DNA of 53,198 nt. It comes from CAYVRJ01 sp964453645. Lineage in GTDB: Bacteria > Bacillota > Clostridia > Christensenellales > JAWKQI01. Below, piece after piece: positions 32,409 to 39,543 of this stretch (within the stretch, counting starts at the first letter, position 1; each line of letters begins with the position of its first letter). A program made the translations under genes and the position numbers. Under the pieces are notes generated by a model. It saw nothing but the letters and a program-made list of their open reading frames with translations, was not told where the DNA came from and did no database searches. The stretch covers positions 1-53,198 of the forward strand of contig CAYVRJ010000013.1 in the NCBI GenBank assembly GCA_964453645.1, read 5' to 3'.

Positions 32409-34721
32409 ATGAAACGTTTATTGCTTTTGTTTTTTTGTGCAGCGTTATTGTTCACTTTGATTCCCTTTGGTGTTGTGAACGGTTTGGCTGATGAAGAATA
32501 TCCGACCCTGCCCTCCATGGACGAAGGTGTGGATCCAAATGATATGCACATGCCCATGCTGGATTTTAGCGAGGAGGAAACTCCCTCTTTCCAGCCTTTT
32601 GCGCTGATACCTGCAAAGTCCTATATTCAAGTGATGCTGTCCACCCATGCGAACGAAGGGGCAAAGAACGTGCAACGAGTGGTATTTACAGGCAAATACA
32701 CCCTGTATATTGCCAATTCCCCCAAGTTGGTCATGCAACCGGGTACGGCCTACTATCTGGTTCGCATATCAGACGGCAACATTGAAGTGCGGCAGGGTAG
32801 CCCAAGTGGTGCGCTGCTGGCTGTGGGCGCTCCACTGGAGTTTAAGGAAGGGGATAACGGCAATTCGCCCAATTCCTTTGCCCTGCAAAACGCACCGGGA
32901 GCCAGTTATTTAGGGGATTTAATCTGCTACAACCAGAGTATGCGATACAGCAGCAATGTAATATATTCTGCACTGTTTTGTGTGAATCGATTATATATTG
33001 AAGATTACGTCAAAGGTGTGGTTCCCAACGAGATGAATTCCACATTTTCACAAGAAGCGTTGAAGGCACAGGCTATCATCGCTCGGACGTATGGAGCATA
33101 CCGCATTAAGTCTGGTTCCAACTTCGATCTGTGGGACAACTCCCTGAGCCAGGTGTATAAAGGGACTTCCAATTCAACAGCGAATACAAATCAGGCAGTG
33201 AATGACACTGCTGGTATTGTGGTTACATATAACAATAAGCTGATCGATGCCACCTATAGCGCTTCCAACGGGGGACAGACCAACCTCTCCTCCATCCGCT
33301 GGACGGCGAGTTATGCTTATGAAGAACTAAAAGTCGATCCCTACGATGAAAAATATATTCTGGCCAGCATGACCCAAGGCAACAGTTACTGCGAGGCAGT
33401 GTATTTTGATAAAACGTATGGGCCTGCGGATGGAACAGTATTAAATCCCAAGCTGACCACCCTCATTAAGAATGCACTGGTGCCCAACTTGGCGGGTGCA
33501 GCGGCGGATGGTTCTAATATTGTGCTTTCGTCACTGAGTATGGATTATACCCCCGAAGACTTCGGGAGCGGAAAGCAATCAACCTTTATTCGTACGCTCA
33601 ATGTGAAGTTTACGGGCACAGTGGGTGGGACAGCTTTCGAACAAACTGTTGCCATAGGGTATAAAGATTTTTATGTGAAACCGGACGGAAAACCACCCTA
33701 TGGATATTTTACAAACGGAAAACTTTCGGAATATTGGCTGGATGATATGGGCACCCAGTACAGGTTGCGCCATTCCCGCTTTGGCCACGGCGTGGGTATG
33801 TCCCAGGTTGGTGCAGAGCAGATGGCCAGAGAGGGGCAAACAGCCCAACAAATCATTGCATTCTACTACAAAAATGTTGTTGTGGATAGGAGTGCAGAGA
33901 TTGGGCCAAAGCTGCCCCTGTCCGACACTCCCAGCATTTCAACGGACTATACGGTAAACTTCACCCTGCCCCAAGATGTGGCACAGGATTATGTCCTTGC
34001 CGTGGATGGTTTTGAAATACCCAAGGATCAAATCACTGTGGACGAAGGTGACGTGCGGTTTGTCCTGCAAAACGGCGGGGGGAAGGTGCTCACGGTGTAT
34101 AACATGAAGGCACACGATACGCTTATCGACACCTACTATCCAACGGGTATGTACGTCTACATGCTGGATTTCTTGCAAACAGGATATGTTGCTTCTTATG
34201 TTCCCGAGTTTAAGGATTTGTTTTCCTACCACGGATTTTCGGTGCGCATATCGGGTAAACCGGGCATTCGGGTGATCAACGGAGTGGGTTCTTCTGTCAA
34301 ATCAACCCTGCGCGCGGGGGGCGTCAATGGATATAAGTTGTACGAATACGGCACTCTGGGTATGAACGGTGTGGACAGCAAACGATACCCCTTGGTTTTA
34401 AAGGGTACCGGGGTGTTTAATCCCTCCAAGTCCTACTACACGGTGAACGGTTCGTATTACGACACCATCTTTGCCACCGAAAACGGCAGGGTGCAGTTTA
34501 CTTCGGTATTGGTGGACCTGCCCGCTGCGGCATATGCCAGTGATATGGCTTTTCGACCCTATATGATTCTGCAAAAGGGGGGCACCTATGTGACCATCTA
34601 CGGCCCCATGGCAAACAGGAGCATCTACAACGTTGCCAAGCAGGTAATCGGGATCTATTCGCCCGGAAGCTCCTCCCATACGTTTTTGAAATCAATTACG
34701 GATTACGTGGAAAAACCATAA
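32409..34721 (+). CDS. exported SpoIID/LytB-domain protein
   Basis: A 770-residue secreted protein: signal peptide (MKRLLLLFFCAALLFTL, cleavage near GLA), an N-terminal domain, then the SpoIID/LytB domain (about 200-500) with DYVKGVVPNEMNSTFSQEAL, KAQAIIARTYGAYRI, DATYSASNGGQT and GHGVGMSQVGAEQMA. SpoIID is a lytic transglycosylase of sporulation; LytB-domain relatives act on or beside cell-wall hydrolases. About 270 C-terminal residues form extra beta-rich domains that I do not recognise, making this much longer than SpoIID (about 340). The start follows GGAGG at 32396-32400 with 8-nt spacing. Confidence 0.88.
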   Translation: MKRLLLLFFCAALLFTLIPFGVVNGLADEEYPTLPSMDEGVDPNDMHMPMLDFSEEETPSFQPFALIPAKSYIQVMLSTHANEGAKNVQRVVFTGKYTLYIANSPKLVMQPGTAYYLVRISDGNIEVRQGSPSGALLAVGAPLEFKEGDNGNSPNSFALQNAPGASYLGDLICYNQSMRYSSNVIYSALFCVNRLYIEDYVKGVVPNEMNSTFSQEALKAQAIIARTYGAYRIKSGSNFDLWDNSLSQVYKGTSNSTANTNQAVNDTAGIVVTYNNKLIDATYSASNGGQTNLSSIRWTASYAYEELKVDPYDEKYILASMTQGNSYCEAVYFDKTYGPADGTVLNPKLTTLIKNALVPNLAGAAADGSNIVLSSLSMDYTPEDFGSGKQSTFIRTLNVKFTGTVGGTAFEQTVAIGYKDFYVKPDGKPPYGYFTNGKLSEYWLDDMGTQYRLRHSRFGHGVGMSQVGAEQMAREGQTAQQIIAFYYKNVVVDRSAEIGPKLPLSDTPSISTDYTVNFTLPQDVAQDYVLAVDGFEIPKDQITVDEGDVRFVLQNGGGKVLTVYNMKAHDTLIDTYYPTGMYVYMLDFLQTGYVASYVPEFKDLFSYHGFSVRISGKPGIRVINGVGSSVKSTLRAGGVNGYKLYEYGTLGMNGVDSKRYPLVLKGTGVFNPSKSYYTVNGSYYDTIFATENGRVQFTSVLVDLPAAAYASDMAFRPYMILQKGGTYVTIYGPMANRSIYNVAKQVIGIYSPGSSSHTFLKSITDYVEKP

Positions 34722-34740
34722 AAATAGAGAGGATTGTTGA

Positions 34741-35271
34741 ATGAAAAAACTCATTATAGTGTTATTATGTGTGCTGTTTTTAACAGCCTGCGGGGAAGGT
34801 GGCCCGGAAGTTTTGGCAGTTGCAGAGGGCGATGTGGATGCGACCGAAGAACTTGCCGTACCCGAGGAAACACCCAAACCCGACTACGATTATCTCAACG
34901 AAAATTTGGGACTCAAGATTATTGATGACGTTGTGTATTTGCGAGACGAGAGTGGCAAATACACACAACTTGGAAACCTGCAAGAGTTGGTGGATGCCTA
35001 TGTAAAGGTAAATTCCGAACCGGAGCCCACCCCAGAACCCACTCCAGAACCTACGCCGGAACCCACTCCAACCCCTAAGCCCACTCCCAAACCAACGCCT
35101 AAGAAGACAAAAAAGCCAGTTGAGGAGGACAGCGACTACACAGGGGATAGTTCGGGTGGCGGTTATTCAGGCGGATCGTCTGGCGGCTCTTCGGGAGGCA
35201 ACACGGGCGGAGGCGGGCAAACCTCGGGCGGCGATAGCCCCGATATCGGTTGGTCTCCACCAGTATCCTAA
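34741..35271 (+). CDS. low-complexity lipoprotein with Pro/Thr repeats and Gly/Ser tail
   Basis: A 176-residue lipoprotein (lipobox LTACG, Cys17). A small domain (about 45-85: NLGLKIIDDVVYLRDESGKY) is followed by EPTPEPTPEPTP-type repeats grading into TPKPTPKPTPKK (about 92-122), then a Gly/Ser-rich tail (about 135-168). The repeats suggest a wall-spanning stalk. It starts 19 nt after the SpoIID-like gene and is followed by a terminator, so the two are probably one unit. Function is unknown. Confidence 0.8.
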   Translation: MKKLIIVLLCVLFLTACGEGGPEVLAVAEGDVDATEELAVPEETPKPDYDYLNENLGLKIIDDVVYLRDESGKYTQLGNLQELVDAYVKVNSEPEPTPEPTPEPTPEPTPTPKPTPKPTPKKTKKPVEEDSDYTGDSSGGGYSGGSSGGSSGGNTGGGGQTSGGDSPDIGWSPPVS

Positions 35272-35286
35272 ATGAAGTAAACAACG

Positions 35287-35327
35287 ACACCGCAGGGGGT
35301 TTACAAATAACCCCAGCGGTGTTTTTT
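35287..35327 (+). terminator. terminator after the Pro/Thr lipoprotein gene
   Basis: ACACCGC (35287-35293) pairs with GCGGTGT (35316-35322), with an inner GGGGTT/AACCCC stem, then TTTTTT. Confidence 0.87.
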
Positions 35328-35337
35328 AAAAAAACAC

Positions 35338-35366
35338 TTGATTATATTCAAACCATGCAGTATAAT
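35338..35366 (+). promoter_or_regulatory. promoter of the leader RNA and C39-like lipoprotein gene
   Basis: TTGATT (35338-35343), 17 nt, TATAAT (35361-35366). The -35 begins 11 nt after the preceding terminator stretch. Transcription would begin near 35373. Confidence 0.75.
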
Positions 35367-35372
35367 AAATCT

Positions 35373-35687
35373 CGATTGATACTTAGGTAAAACAATTAGC
35401 CTAATATCACTAACTCAACATCTGACCTGTTGTGAATCAGTACAACATAAGGCCATACGGACAGCCGGGTCAAATGCCGAATTAGCGATAGCAATATCGT
35501 GTTGAGCGGGAAACCGCACCTTTGCACGTTTGTGCAAGTGAATTCATGAGCGGAAGCTTGCGAATGTCAACATGAGCAGTAAGAGTAATTTGCTGTATAG
35601 GCTCAGAGTTTACCGAATGTAGCAATACATTTTGTTATACTGTGTAATGACAAACGTGAGCAGCCGCAAGGTATGCTTATTTTTTTT
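35373..35687 (+). ncRNA. structured leader RNA ending in a terminator, class not recognised
   Basis: About 315 nt lie between a good promoter and a terminator that ends 16 nt before the lipoprotein start. Many stems are visible: GATA-c-TTAGG/CCTAA-TATC (35378-35408), long-range CTCAACA/TGTTGAG (35414-35420 with 35500-35506), TGTTGT/ACAACA (35428-35447), CGATA-GCAA-TATCG (35486-35499), GCGG-GAAA-CCGC (35506-35517), TTGCAC/GTGCAA (35522-35537), and the final TGAGCA-GCC-GCAA-GGT-TGCTTA with eight T (35657-35687). Several loops are GNRA tetraloops, typical of folded RNA. It contains no convincing ORF. It could be a riboswitch or cis-regulator, or a terminated small RNA. Confidence 0.65.
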
Positions 35688-35703
35688 GAAAGGACACAGA
35701 GTA

Positions 35704-36633
35704 ATGAAAAAAGGATTGACATTGTTATTATTGGCAGTGGTACTGTTTGTTGCCGGTTGCAGTCAAGCGGTGGGTGCCCCTGTTGCCCCCGAAAAGCTAA
35801 AGGGTGAGGTCATCGCAGTAGAGGATGCAGATGAAAACGGAGGTGCCGATGCATACGGCAACGCTGGGGATAACCCAAGCTCCAGATACTACACAAACCC
35901 AGACTTTTACCGGATGAAATCCGATGAAAACCTGACCATGATTCAAGAGTTTAAGACCATGCAGCAGACCACTGAATGGTCCTGCGGAAATGCGGTTGCA
36001 CTCATGGTGCTCAACCACTTTGGCAAGACGGATGCCACCGAATACGGACTTGCTGAGATTATGGGCTCCCATGTGGATAAGGACACCCCCGGGGCAAAGC
36101 CGGGCAGTGCAAACAATTTCGGCGAATTCGGCACCAACGTGGAGCAGTTGTATACGTATTTCTCCAACTTAGAAGGATTTAAAGTGGTGGAGAGCAGCTT
36201 CAAGCAGTATACCGAAGGGGACTTGCTGGGAGCCGAGGAGGGTGCAGATGCGGGAAACCTATCTCCAACCTTTGTGTCCGCATCCCTGTACTCTTCGGAT
36301 AACAGCGACGACACTGAGAACTGGGTGGAGGATGCCAAGGATTCCTACTTTGTGAAGTGGTTGCTCACGAATTTAAAGGCTAACCGGCCCATCATGGTGG
36401 AGTGGGGCGACTGGGACGGCCACTGGCAGGCCATCATCGGTTATGACAACAACGGTACTCCGGGCATTGGTGACGATATCCTCATCTTTGCGGATCCCTA
36501 CGATACGTCGGATCACTGGCAGGACGGATATTACTACTATCCCTTGGAGCGTTGGTTCTATATGTGGCAAGACAGGGGAGTGGGCCCCAAGCCCTTCCAG
36601 TTGCAGCCCTACATCATCGTAGATAAAGCTTAA
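35704..36633 (+). CDS. C39-like papain-fold peptidase-related lipoprotein
   Basis: A 309-residue lipoprotein (MKKGLTLLLLAVVLF, lipobox VAGCS). The mature part has a C39_2-like papain fold: nucleophile Cys in TTEWSCGNAVALMVLNHFG (about residue 98), His in WDGHWQAIIGYD (about 240) and the following Asp in IFADPYD. C39-type domains cleave after double glycine in bacteriocin export, but stand-alone lipoproteins like this may cut or bind other peptides. The ATG at 35704 uses AAAGGA at 35689-35694, directly after the leader terminator, so read-through of that terminator would control expression. Confidence 0.8.
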   Translation: MKKGLTLLLLAVVLFVAGCSQAVGAPVAPEKLKGEVIAVEDADENGGADAYGNAGDNPSSRYYTNPDFYRMKSDENLTMIQEFKTMQQTTEWSCGNAVALMVLNHFGKTDATEYGLAEIMGSHVDKDTPGAKPGSANNFGEFGTNVEQLYTYFSNLEGFKVVESSFKQYTEGDLLGAEEGADAGNLSPTFVSASLYSSDNSDDTENWVEDAKDSYFVKWLLTNLKANRPIMVEWGDWDGHWQAIIGYDNNGTPGIGDDILIFADPYDTSDHWQDGYYYYPLERWFYMWQDRGVGPKPFQLQPYIIVDKA

Positions 36634-36643
36634 AATTAATTAT

Positions 36644-36680
36644 AAAAATCGTTACAGGAGTTGAGCTTGTAACGATTTTT
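36644..36680 (+). terminator. terminator after the C39-like gene
   Basis: AAAAATCGTTACA (36644-36656) and TGTAACGATTTTT (36668-36680) are perfect inverted arms with an 11-nt loop. Confidence 0.87.
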
Positions 36681-36703
36681 TTAATCCCAAAAATGGTCAA
36701 AAT

Positions 36704-36733
36704 AAAAACAGAGACGAAGGTGCCTCTGTTTTT
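36704..36733 (-). terminator. terminator of the infC-rpmI-rplT operon
   Basis: AAAAACAGAG (36704-36713) and CTCTGTTTTT (36724-36733) form a 10-bp stem. On the minus strand the stem ends in a T run, 14 nt beyond the rplT stop. Confidence 0.82.
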
Positions 36734-36746
36734 GAAAACTGTTTGA

Positions 36747-37415
36747 TTATTCCGCTTTTTCAGCCTTGGGTTTAGCTGCCGCCTTGGGTTTTGCTTCCCC
36801 TTCAACCTTGGGCTTAGCTGCCCTTGGTTTTGCAGGAGCTTTGGCTTTTTCTTCGCCCTCAACTTTAGGTTTTGCTGCCGCCTTGGGTTTCGCAGCCGCT
36901 TTGGGTTTTTCTTCACCCTCTGCCTTGTCTGCAACTTTGGCCGCTTTGGGTTTTGCAGCTGCCGCAGGCTTGTCCGCAACAACCTTGGGAGCAGGTTTTA
37001 CAGATGTGCCACGGGGGGTGGTGTATACGATTTCATTTGATGTCTTTGCAGCTCTGGGTCTTGTCAACGCTTCCTTGGCAACTTCACAAATGCTTGTGAA
37101 TGCCTGGGCATCGTTCACAGCCAGATCGGCTAAAATCTTGCGGTTGATATCCACCTCGGCAATTTTTAAGCCGTTGATCAAACGGGAGTAAGACATGCCG
37201 TTCAAACGTGCACCTGCGTTAATACGTGCAATCCAAAGTTTGCGGAAATCACGCTTTTTCAGCCTTCTTCCGATATATGCATAATTTAAAGATTTAGCAA
37301 CTTGTTCTTTAGCGGTTCTGTATTGCTTGGACTTCGCCCCAAAATAACCCTTTGCGAGCTTTAAAATCTTTCTGCGTTTTTTAACAGCATTTACTGCTCT
37401 CTTTACTCTAGCCAT
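36747..37415 (-). CDS. rplT: 50S ribosomal protein L20 with long Ala/Lys/Pro-rich C-terminal extension
   Basis: Residues 1-117 are a normal L20 (MARVKRAVNAVKKRRKILKL, KRDFRKLWIARINAGAR, NGMSYSRLINGLKIAEVDIN), which binds 23S rRNA early in 50S assembly and represses its own operon. Usual length is about 117-120 residues; here about 105 more follow, rich in Ala, Lys, Pro and Glu, with repeated units such as AAAKPKAAAKPKVEGEEK. The frame is continuous with no sign of frameshift, and a terminator lies right after the stop, so the extension is genuine. It resembles disordered histone-like tails. Confidence 0.95.
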   Translation of the reverse strand: MARVKRAVNAVKKRRKILKLAKGYFGAKSKQYRTAKEQVAKSLNYAYIGRRLKKRDFRKLWIARINAGARLNGMSYSRLINGLKIAEVDINRKILADLAVNDAQAFTSICEVAKEALTRPRAAKTSNEIVYTTPRGTSVKPAPKVVADKPAAAAKPKAAKVADKAEGEEKPKAAAKPKAAAKPKVEGEEKAKAPAKPRAAKPKVEGEAKPKAAAKPKAEKAE

Positions 37416-37440
37416 TTATTGTATCCTCCTTGACACAAGC

Positions 37441-37638
37441 CTACTTGTAGGGAATAAGCTTCTTGATATTTTTCGCTTCACAATCTGCAATATATGTTCC
37501 TTTGCGCAGATTACGCTTTCTCTTTGACGTCTTTTTGTTGAGAATGTGACTCTTGTAAGCTTTTGCACGCTTAACCCTGCCGCTTGCGGTCAAGTTAAAT
37601 CTTTTTTTTGCACCACTGTGGGTTTTGATTTTTGGCAT
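37441..37638 (-). CDS. rpmI: 50S ribosomal protein L35
   Basis: Complete 65-residue L35 (MPKIKTHSGAKKRFNLTASG at the start, KRKRNLRKGTYI in the middle), a small basic protein of the large subunit. It is the middle gene of the conserved infC-rpmI-rplT operon, 25 nt from both neighbours, and would be controlled with them by the L20-type leader. Confidence 0.97.
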   Translation of the reverse strand: MPKIKTHSGAKKRFNLTASGRVKRAKAYKSHILNKKTSKRKRNLRKGTYIADCEAKNIKKLIPYK

Positions 37639-37665
37639 GTTTGTGCCTCCTTTACCGAGTATGTT

Positions 37666-38175
37666 TTAATTTTTAGGTGCTAATATCATAAACATGTTTC
37701 TTCCCTCGAGTTGTGCTTTCTTTTCAACAGTGTGTCCACTGTCCAGCATGTCGAGAAAAGTGTTCATCACCATTAGGCCTTGATCGGTGTGACTAAGCTG
37801 TCTGCCTTTAAAGCGGATAGAAACCTTCACTTTGTCTCCCTCTTTTAAGAATTTGGAGACGTTCTTTGCCTTGACAGCGAGATCGTGTGTATCGATAGTG
37901 GCAGAAAGGCGCATTTCTTTGATGGTGATAATCTTTTGCTTTTTCTTCGCCTCTTTGTCCCTCTTGGTTTGTTCGAACCGGTATTTGCCGTAGTCCATAA
38001 TTTTTACAACCGGGGGAGTTGCACCCGGGGCAATTTTTACCAAGTCGCAATCCTTTTCCATCGCCATTTTCAGCGCTTGCTCGGACGACATGATACCAAG
38101 TTGTTCGCCATCTATACCAACAACTCTCACTTCTTTGTCTCTGATCTGCTCATTGATCAGCAATTCGTTAGCTAT
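37666..38175 (-). CDS. infC: translation initiation factor IF-3 with non-canonical AUA start
   Basis: IF-3 (169 residues) binds the 30S subunit and checks start codons. The N domain (NELLINEQIRDKEVRVVGID, ALKMAMEKDCDLVKIAPGA) and C domain (EMRLSATIDTHDLAVKAKNV, VSIRFKGRQLSHTDQG) are complete. A GTG in frame at 38184 overlaps the ribosome site AGGAGGTG (38189-38182) and cannot be used. The codon with correct spacing (8 nt) is ATA at 38175. Rare AUU/AUC/AUA starts are a known device for IF-3 self-regulation. Homologous proteins begin close to this point. Confidence 0.9.
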   Translation of the reverse strand: MANELLINEQIRDKEVRVVGIDGEQLGIMSSEQALKMAMEKDCDLVKIAPGATPPVVKIMDYGKYRFEQTKRDKEAKKKQKIITIKEMRLSATIDTHDLAVKAKNVSKFLKEGDKVKVSIRFKGRQLSHTDQGLMVMNTFLDMLDSGHTVEKKAQLEGRNMFMILAPKN

Positions 38176-38191
38176 TTTAGCCACCTCCTAA

Positions 38192-38329
38192 GCTTGTATA
38201 AAATAAAAAGACCTGCACACAGGCAGTTCTCTTCACAAAGAAAAATATACATATACAATACTTATCTTTGCTTACACTGCCCAACGCTTCAAAAAAGGCT
38301 GGCAGGTGAGAACACGTCTGCTTTTAAGC
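38192..38329 (-). promoter_or_regulatory. L20-type leader (attenuator) of the infC operon
   Basis: The roughly 140-nt 5' leader has GTTCTC...GAGAAC and CTGCC...GGCAG pairings around a GTTGGGCAG segment, and ends with GCCTG-TGTG-CAGGT followed by TTTTT (38224-38205), a terminator in front of the infC ribosome site. Position and sequence style match the L20 leader of Firmicutes, where L20 binding promotes termination. I assign the class from memory of the family, not by alignment. Confidence 0.7.
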
Positions 38330-38335
38330 GATATC

Positions 38336-38364
38336 ATCATATCATGAAGAAACACTTTTGTCAA
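38336..38364 (-). promoter_or_regulatory. promoter of the infC-rpmI-rplT operon
   Basis: Minus strand TTGACA (38364-38359), 17 nt, TATGAT (38341-38336). Confidence 0.85.
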
Positions 38365-38456
38365 ACAATTTTTATTTTTTTAGACAATTCTATTTATTTT
38401 ATTGTATTCATCATGTATGATATATACAACGAAATATTTTAACAGGAGTATGGAAT

Positions 38457-39212
38457 ATGTCTAAGAAAATCTCGGTTTTATTTGTGGGCGAATCATGGTT
38501 TACGGAAATTAGGGAATCTAAGGGCTTCGACTTCTTTTCCACAGGCAGATACGAAGAAGCAATTGAGTGGATACAAGGTGCTGTTGAGAGTGGTGGTATG
38601 GATTTTTGCCACATCCCCTGCCATCGAGTAGAGTTCGACTTCCCAAAGACCATTGAGGAAATGAAGAAATACGATGTAATCATGCTCAGCGATGTGGGCG
38701 CAAACACCTTCCTCTTGGGCACCGAAACCTTTGTGCGGGGTAAGAAAGTCAACAACAAACTCGCCCTCATCAAAGAATTTGTGGCCCAGGGCGGTGGTTT
38801 TTGCATGATCGGCGGATACCTGACATTCCAGGGCTTTGAAGCAAAGGGCAACTACAAGGGAACACCCGTTGAGGAAGTTCTGCCTGTTGATCTCCACGCC
38901 TTCGACGATCGCCACGAAATGCCCGAAGGGTTCACCATGGAATTGACCGATCCCAGCCACGACGTATTAAAAGGTATTTCCGGCCCCATCCCCTTTATGC
39001 TGGGTTACAACCGTCTCGTTCCCAAAGCAGATGCCAAAATTTTAGCCAAGTATGAGAACGACCCCATCATCGCTGTGATGGAATACGGCAAGGGCAGATC
39101 TATGGCATATGCCAGCGACTGTTCTCCCCACTGGTCGTCTATGGAATTCTGCACATGGGAGCACTACCCCAAGCTGTGGCAGAACATTGTTCATTGGCTT
39201 GCAAACGCATAA
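38457..39212 (+). CDS. GATase1-like protein (PF07090-type)
   Basis: A 251-residue protein of the glutamine-amidotransferase-like fold: VLFVGESWFTEIRESKGFDF at the start, YDVIMLSDVGANTF, the elbow-like GGGFCMIGGYLTFQG (Cys about residue 121), and the end MAYASDCSPHWSSMEFCTWE. Members often lack a full amidotransferase triad and occur beside sugar isomerase and ABC transporter genes, as here. The role is probably in carbohydrate catabolism but is unproven. The ATG follows CAGGAG. It is transcribed away from infC and ends at a terminator. Confidence 0.8.
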   Translation: MSKKISVLFVGESWFTEIRESKGFDFFSTGRYEEAIEWIQGAVESGGMDFCHIPCHRVEFDFPKTIEEMKKYDVIMLSDVGANTFLLGTETFVRGKKVNNKLALIKEFVAQGGGFCMIGGYLTFQGFEAKGNYKGTPVEEVLPVDLHAFDDRHEMPEGFTMELTDPSHDVLKGISGPIPFMLGYNRLVPKADAKILAKYENDPIIAVMEYGKGRSMAYASDCSPHWSSMEFCTWEHYPKLWQNIVHWLANA

Positions 39213-39235
39213 AAAAATATTACTCGAATGCACAT

Positions 39236-39268
39236 GCCCTGCACCACTTCGTGCGGGGCTTTTGTTTT
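39236..39268 (+). terminator. terminator after the GATase1-like gene
   Basis: GCCCTGCAC (39236-39244) pairs with GTGCGGGGC (39251-39259), one G-U pair, then TTTTGTTTTT. Confidence 0.87.
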
Positions 39269-39274
39269 TAAGCT

Positions 39275-39415
39275 TTATTTTTCGTGGTCACTCTCGTGGG
39301 TGCCAATCTTTTTGCCATCCTTTATTCCAACATCTGCGTTGTCCCTCGGTTCCATCTTTCGCAGTTCAGCGTTGCTCTTTTCCCTATCCTTCATTCTGTT
39401 TTTGTTGTTGTCCAT
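39275..39415 (-). CDS. possible small charged protein
   Basis: A 46-codon frame on the minus strand (start MDNNKNRMKDREKSNAEL, end THESDHEK) lies in the gap between the GATase1-like and isomerase genes. AAAGGACG is 7-10 nt before the ATG at 39415. The protein is hydrophilic, rich in Lys, Asp, Glu and Asn, with no Cys, Trp or hydrophobic segment. I do not recognise it. It may be a small unknown protein; chance remains possible. Confidence 0.4.
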   Translation of the reverse strand: MDNNKNRMKDREKSNAELRKMEPRDNADVGIKDGKKIGTHESDHEK

Positions 39416-39489
39416 GTTTTTTCGTCCTTTCATCAATATAAACATAGTCTTTGTCATGAAACGTTATTTATCCCACTGAATATAAATAC

Positions 39490-39522
39490 AAAAAGCTGCC
39501 AAACTCTGCTGACAGCTTTTTT
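39490..39522 (-). terminator. terminator of the sugar transporter operon
   Basis: AAAAAGCTG (39490-39498) and CAGCTTTTT (39513-39521) form the stem; on the minus strand it ends in a T run 22 nt after the isomerase stop. Confidence 0.82.
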
Positions 39523-39543
39523 ATTAATAAAATAGGTATTGTC

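Noticed and set aside
36766..37191. Ala/Gly/Leu-rich plus-strand frame opposite rplT
   Set aside because: It is the reverse reading of the Lys/Ala/Pro repeat tail of L20.
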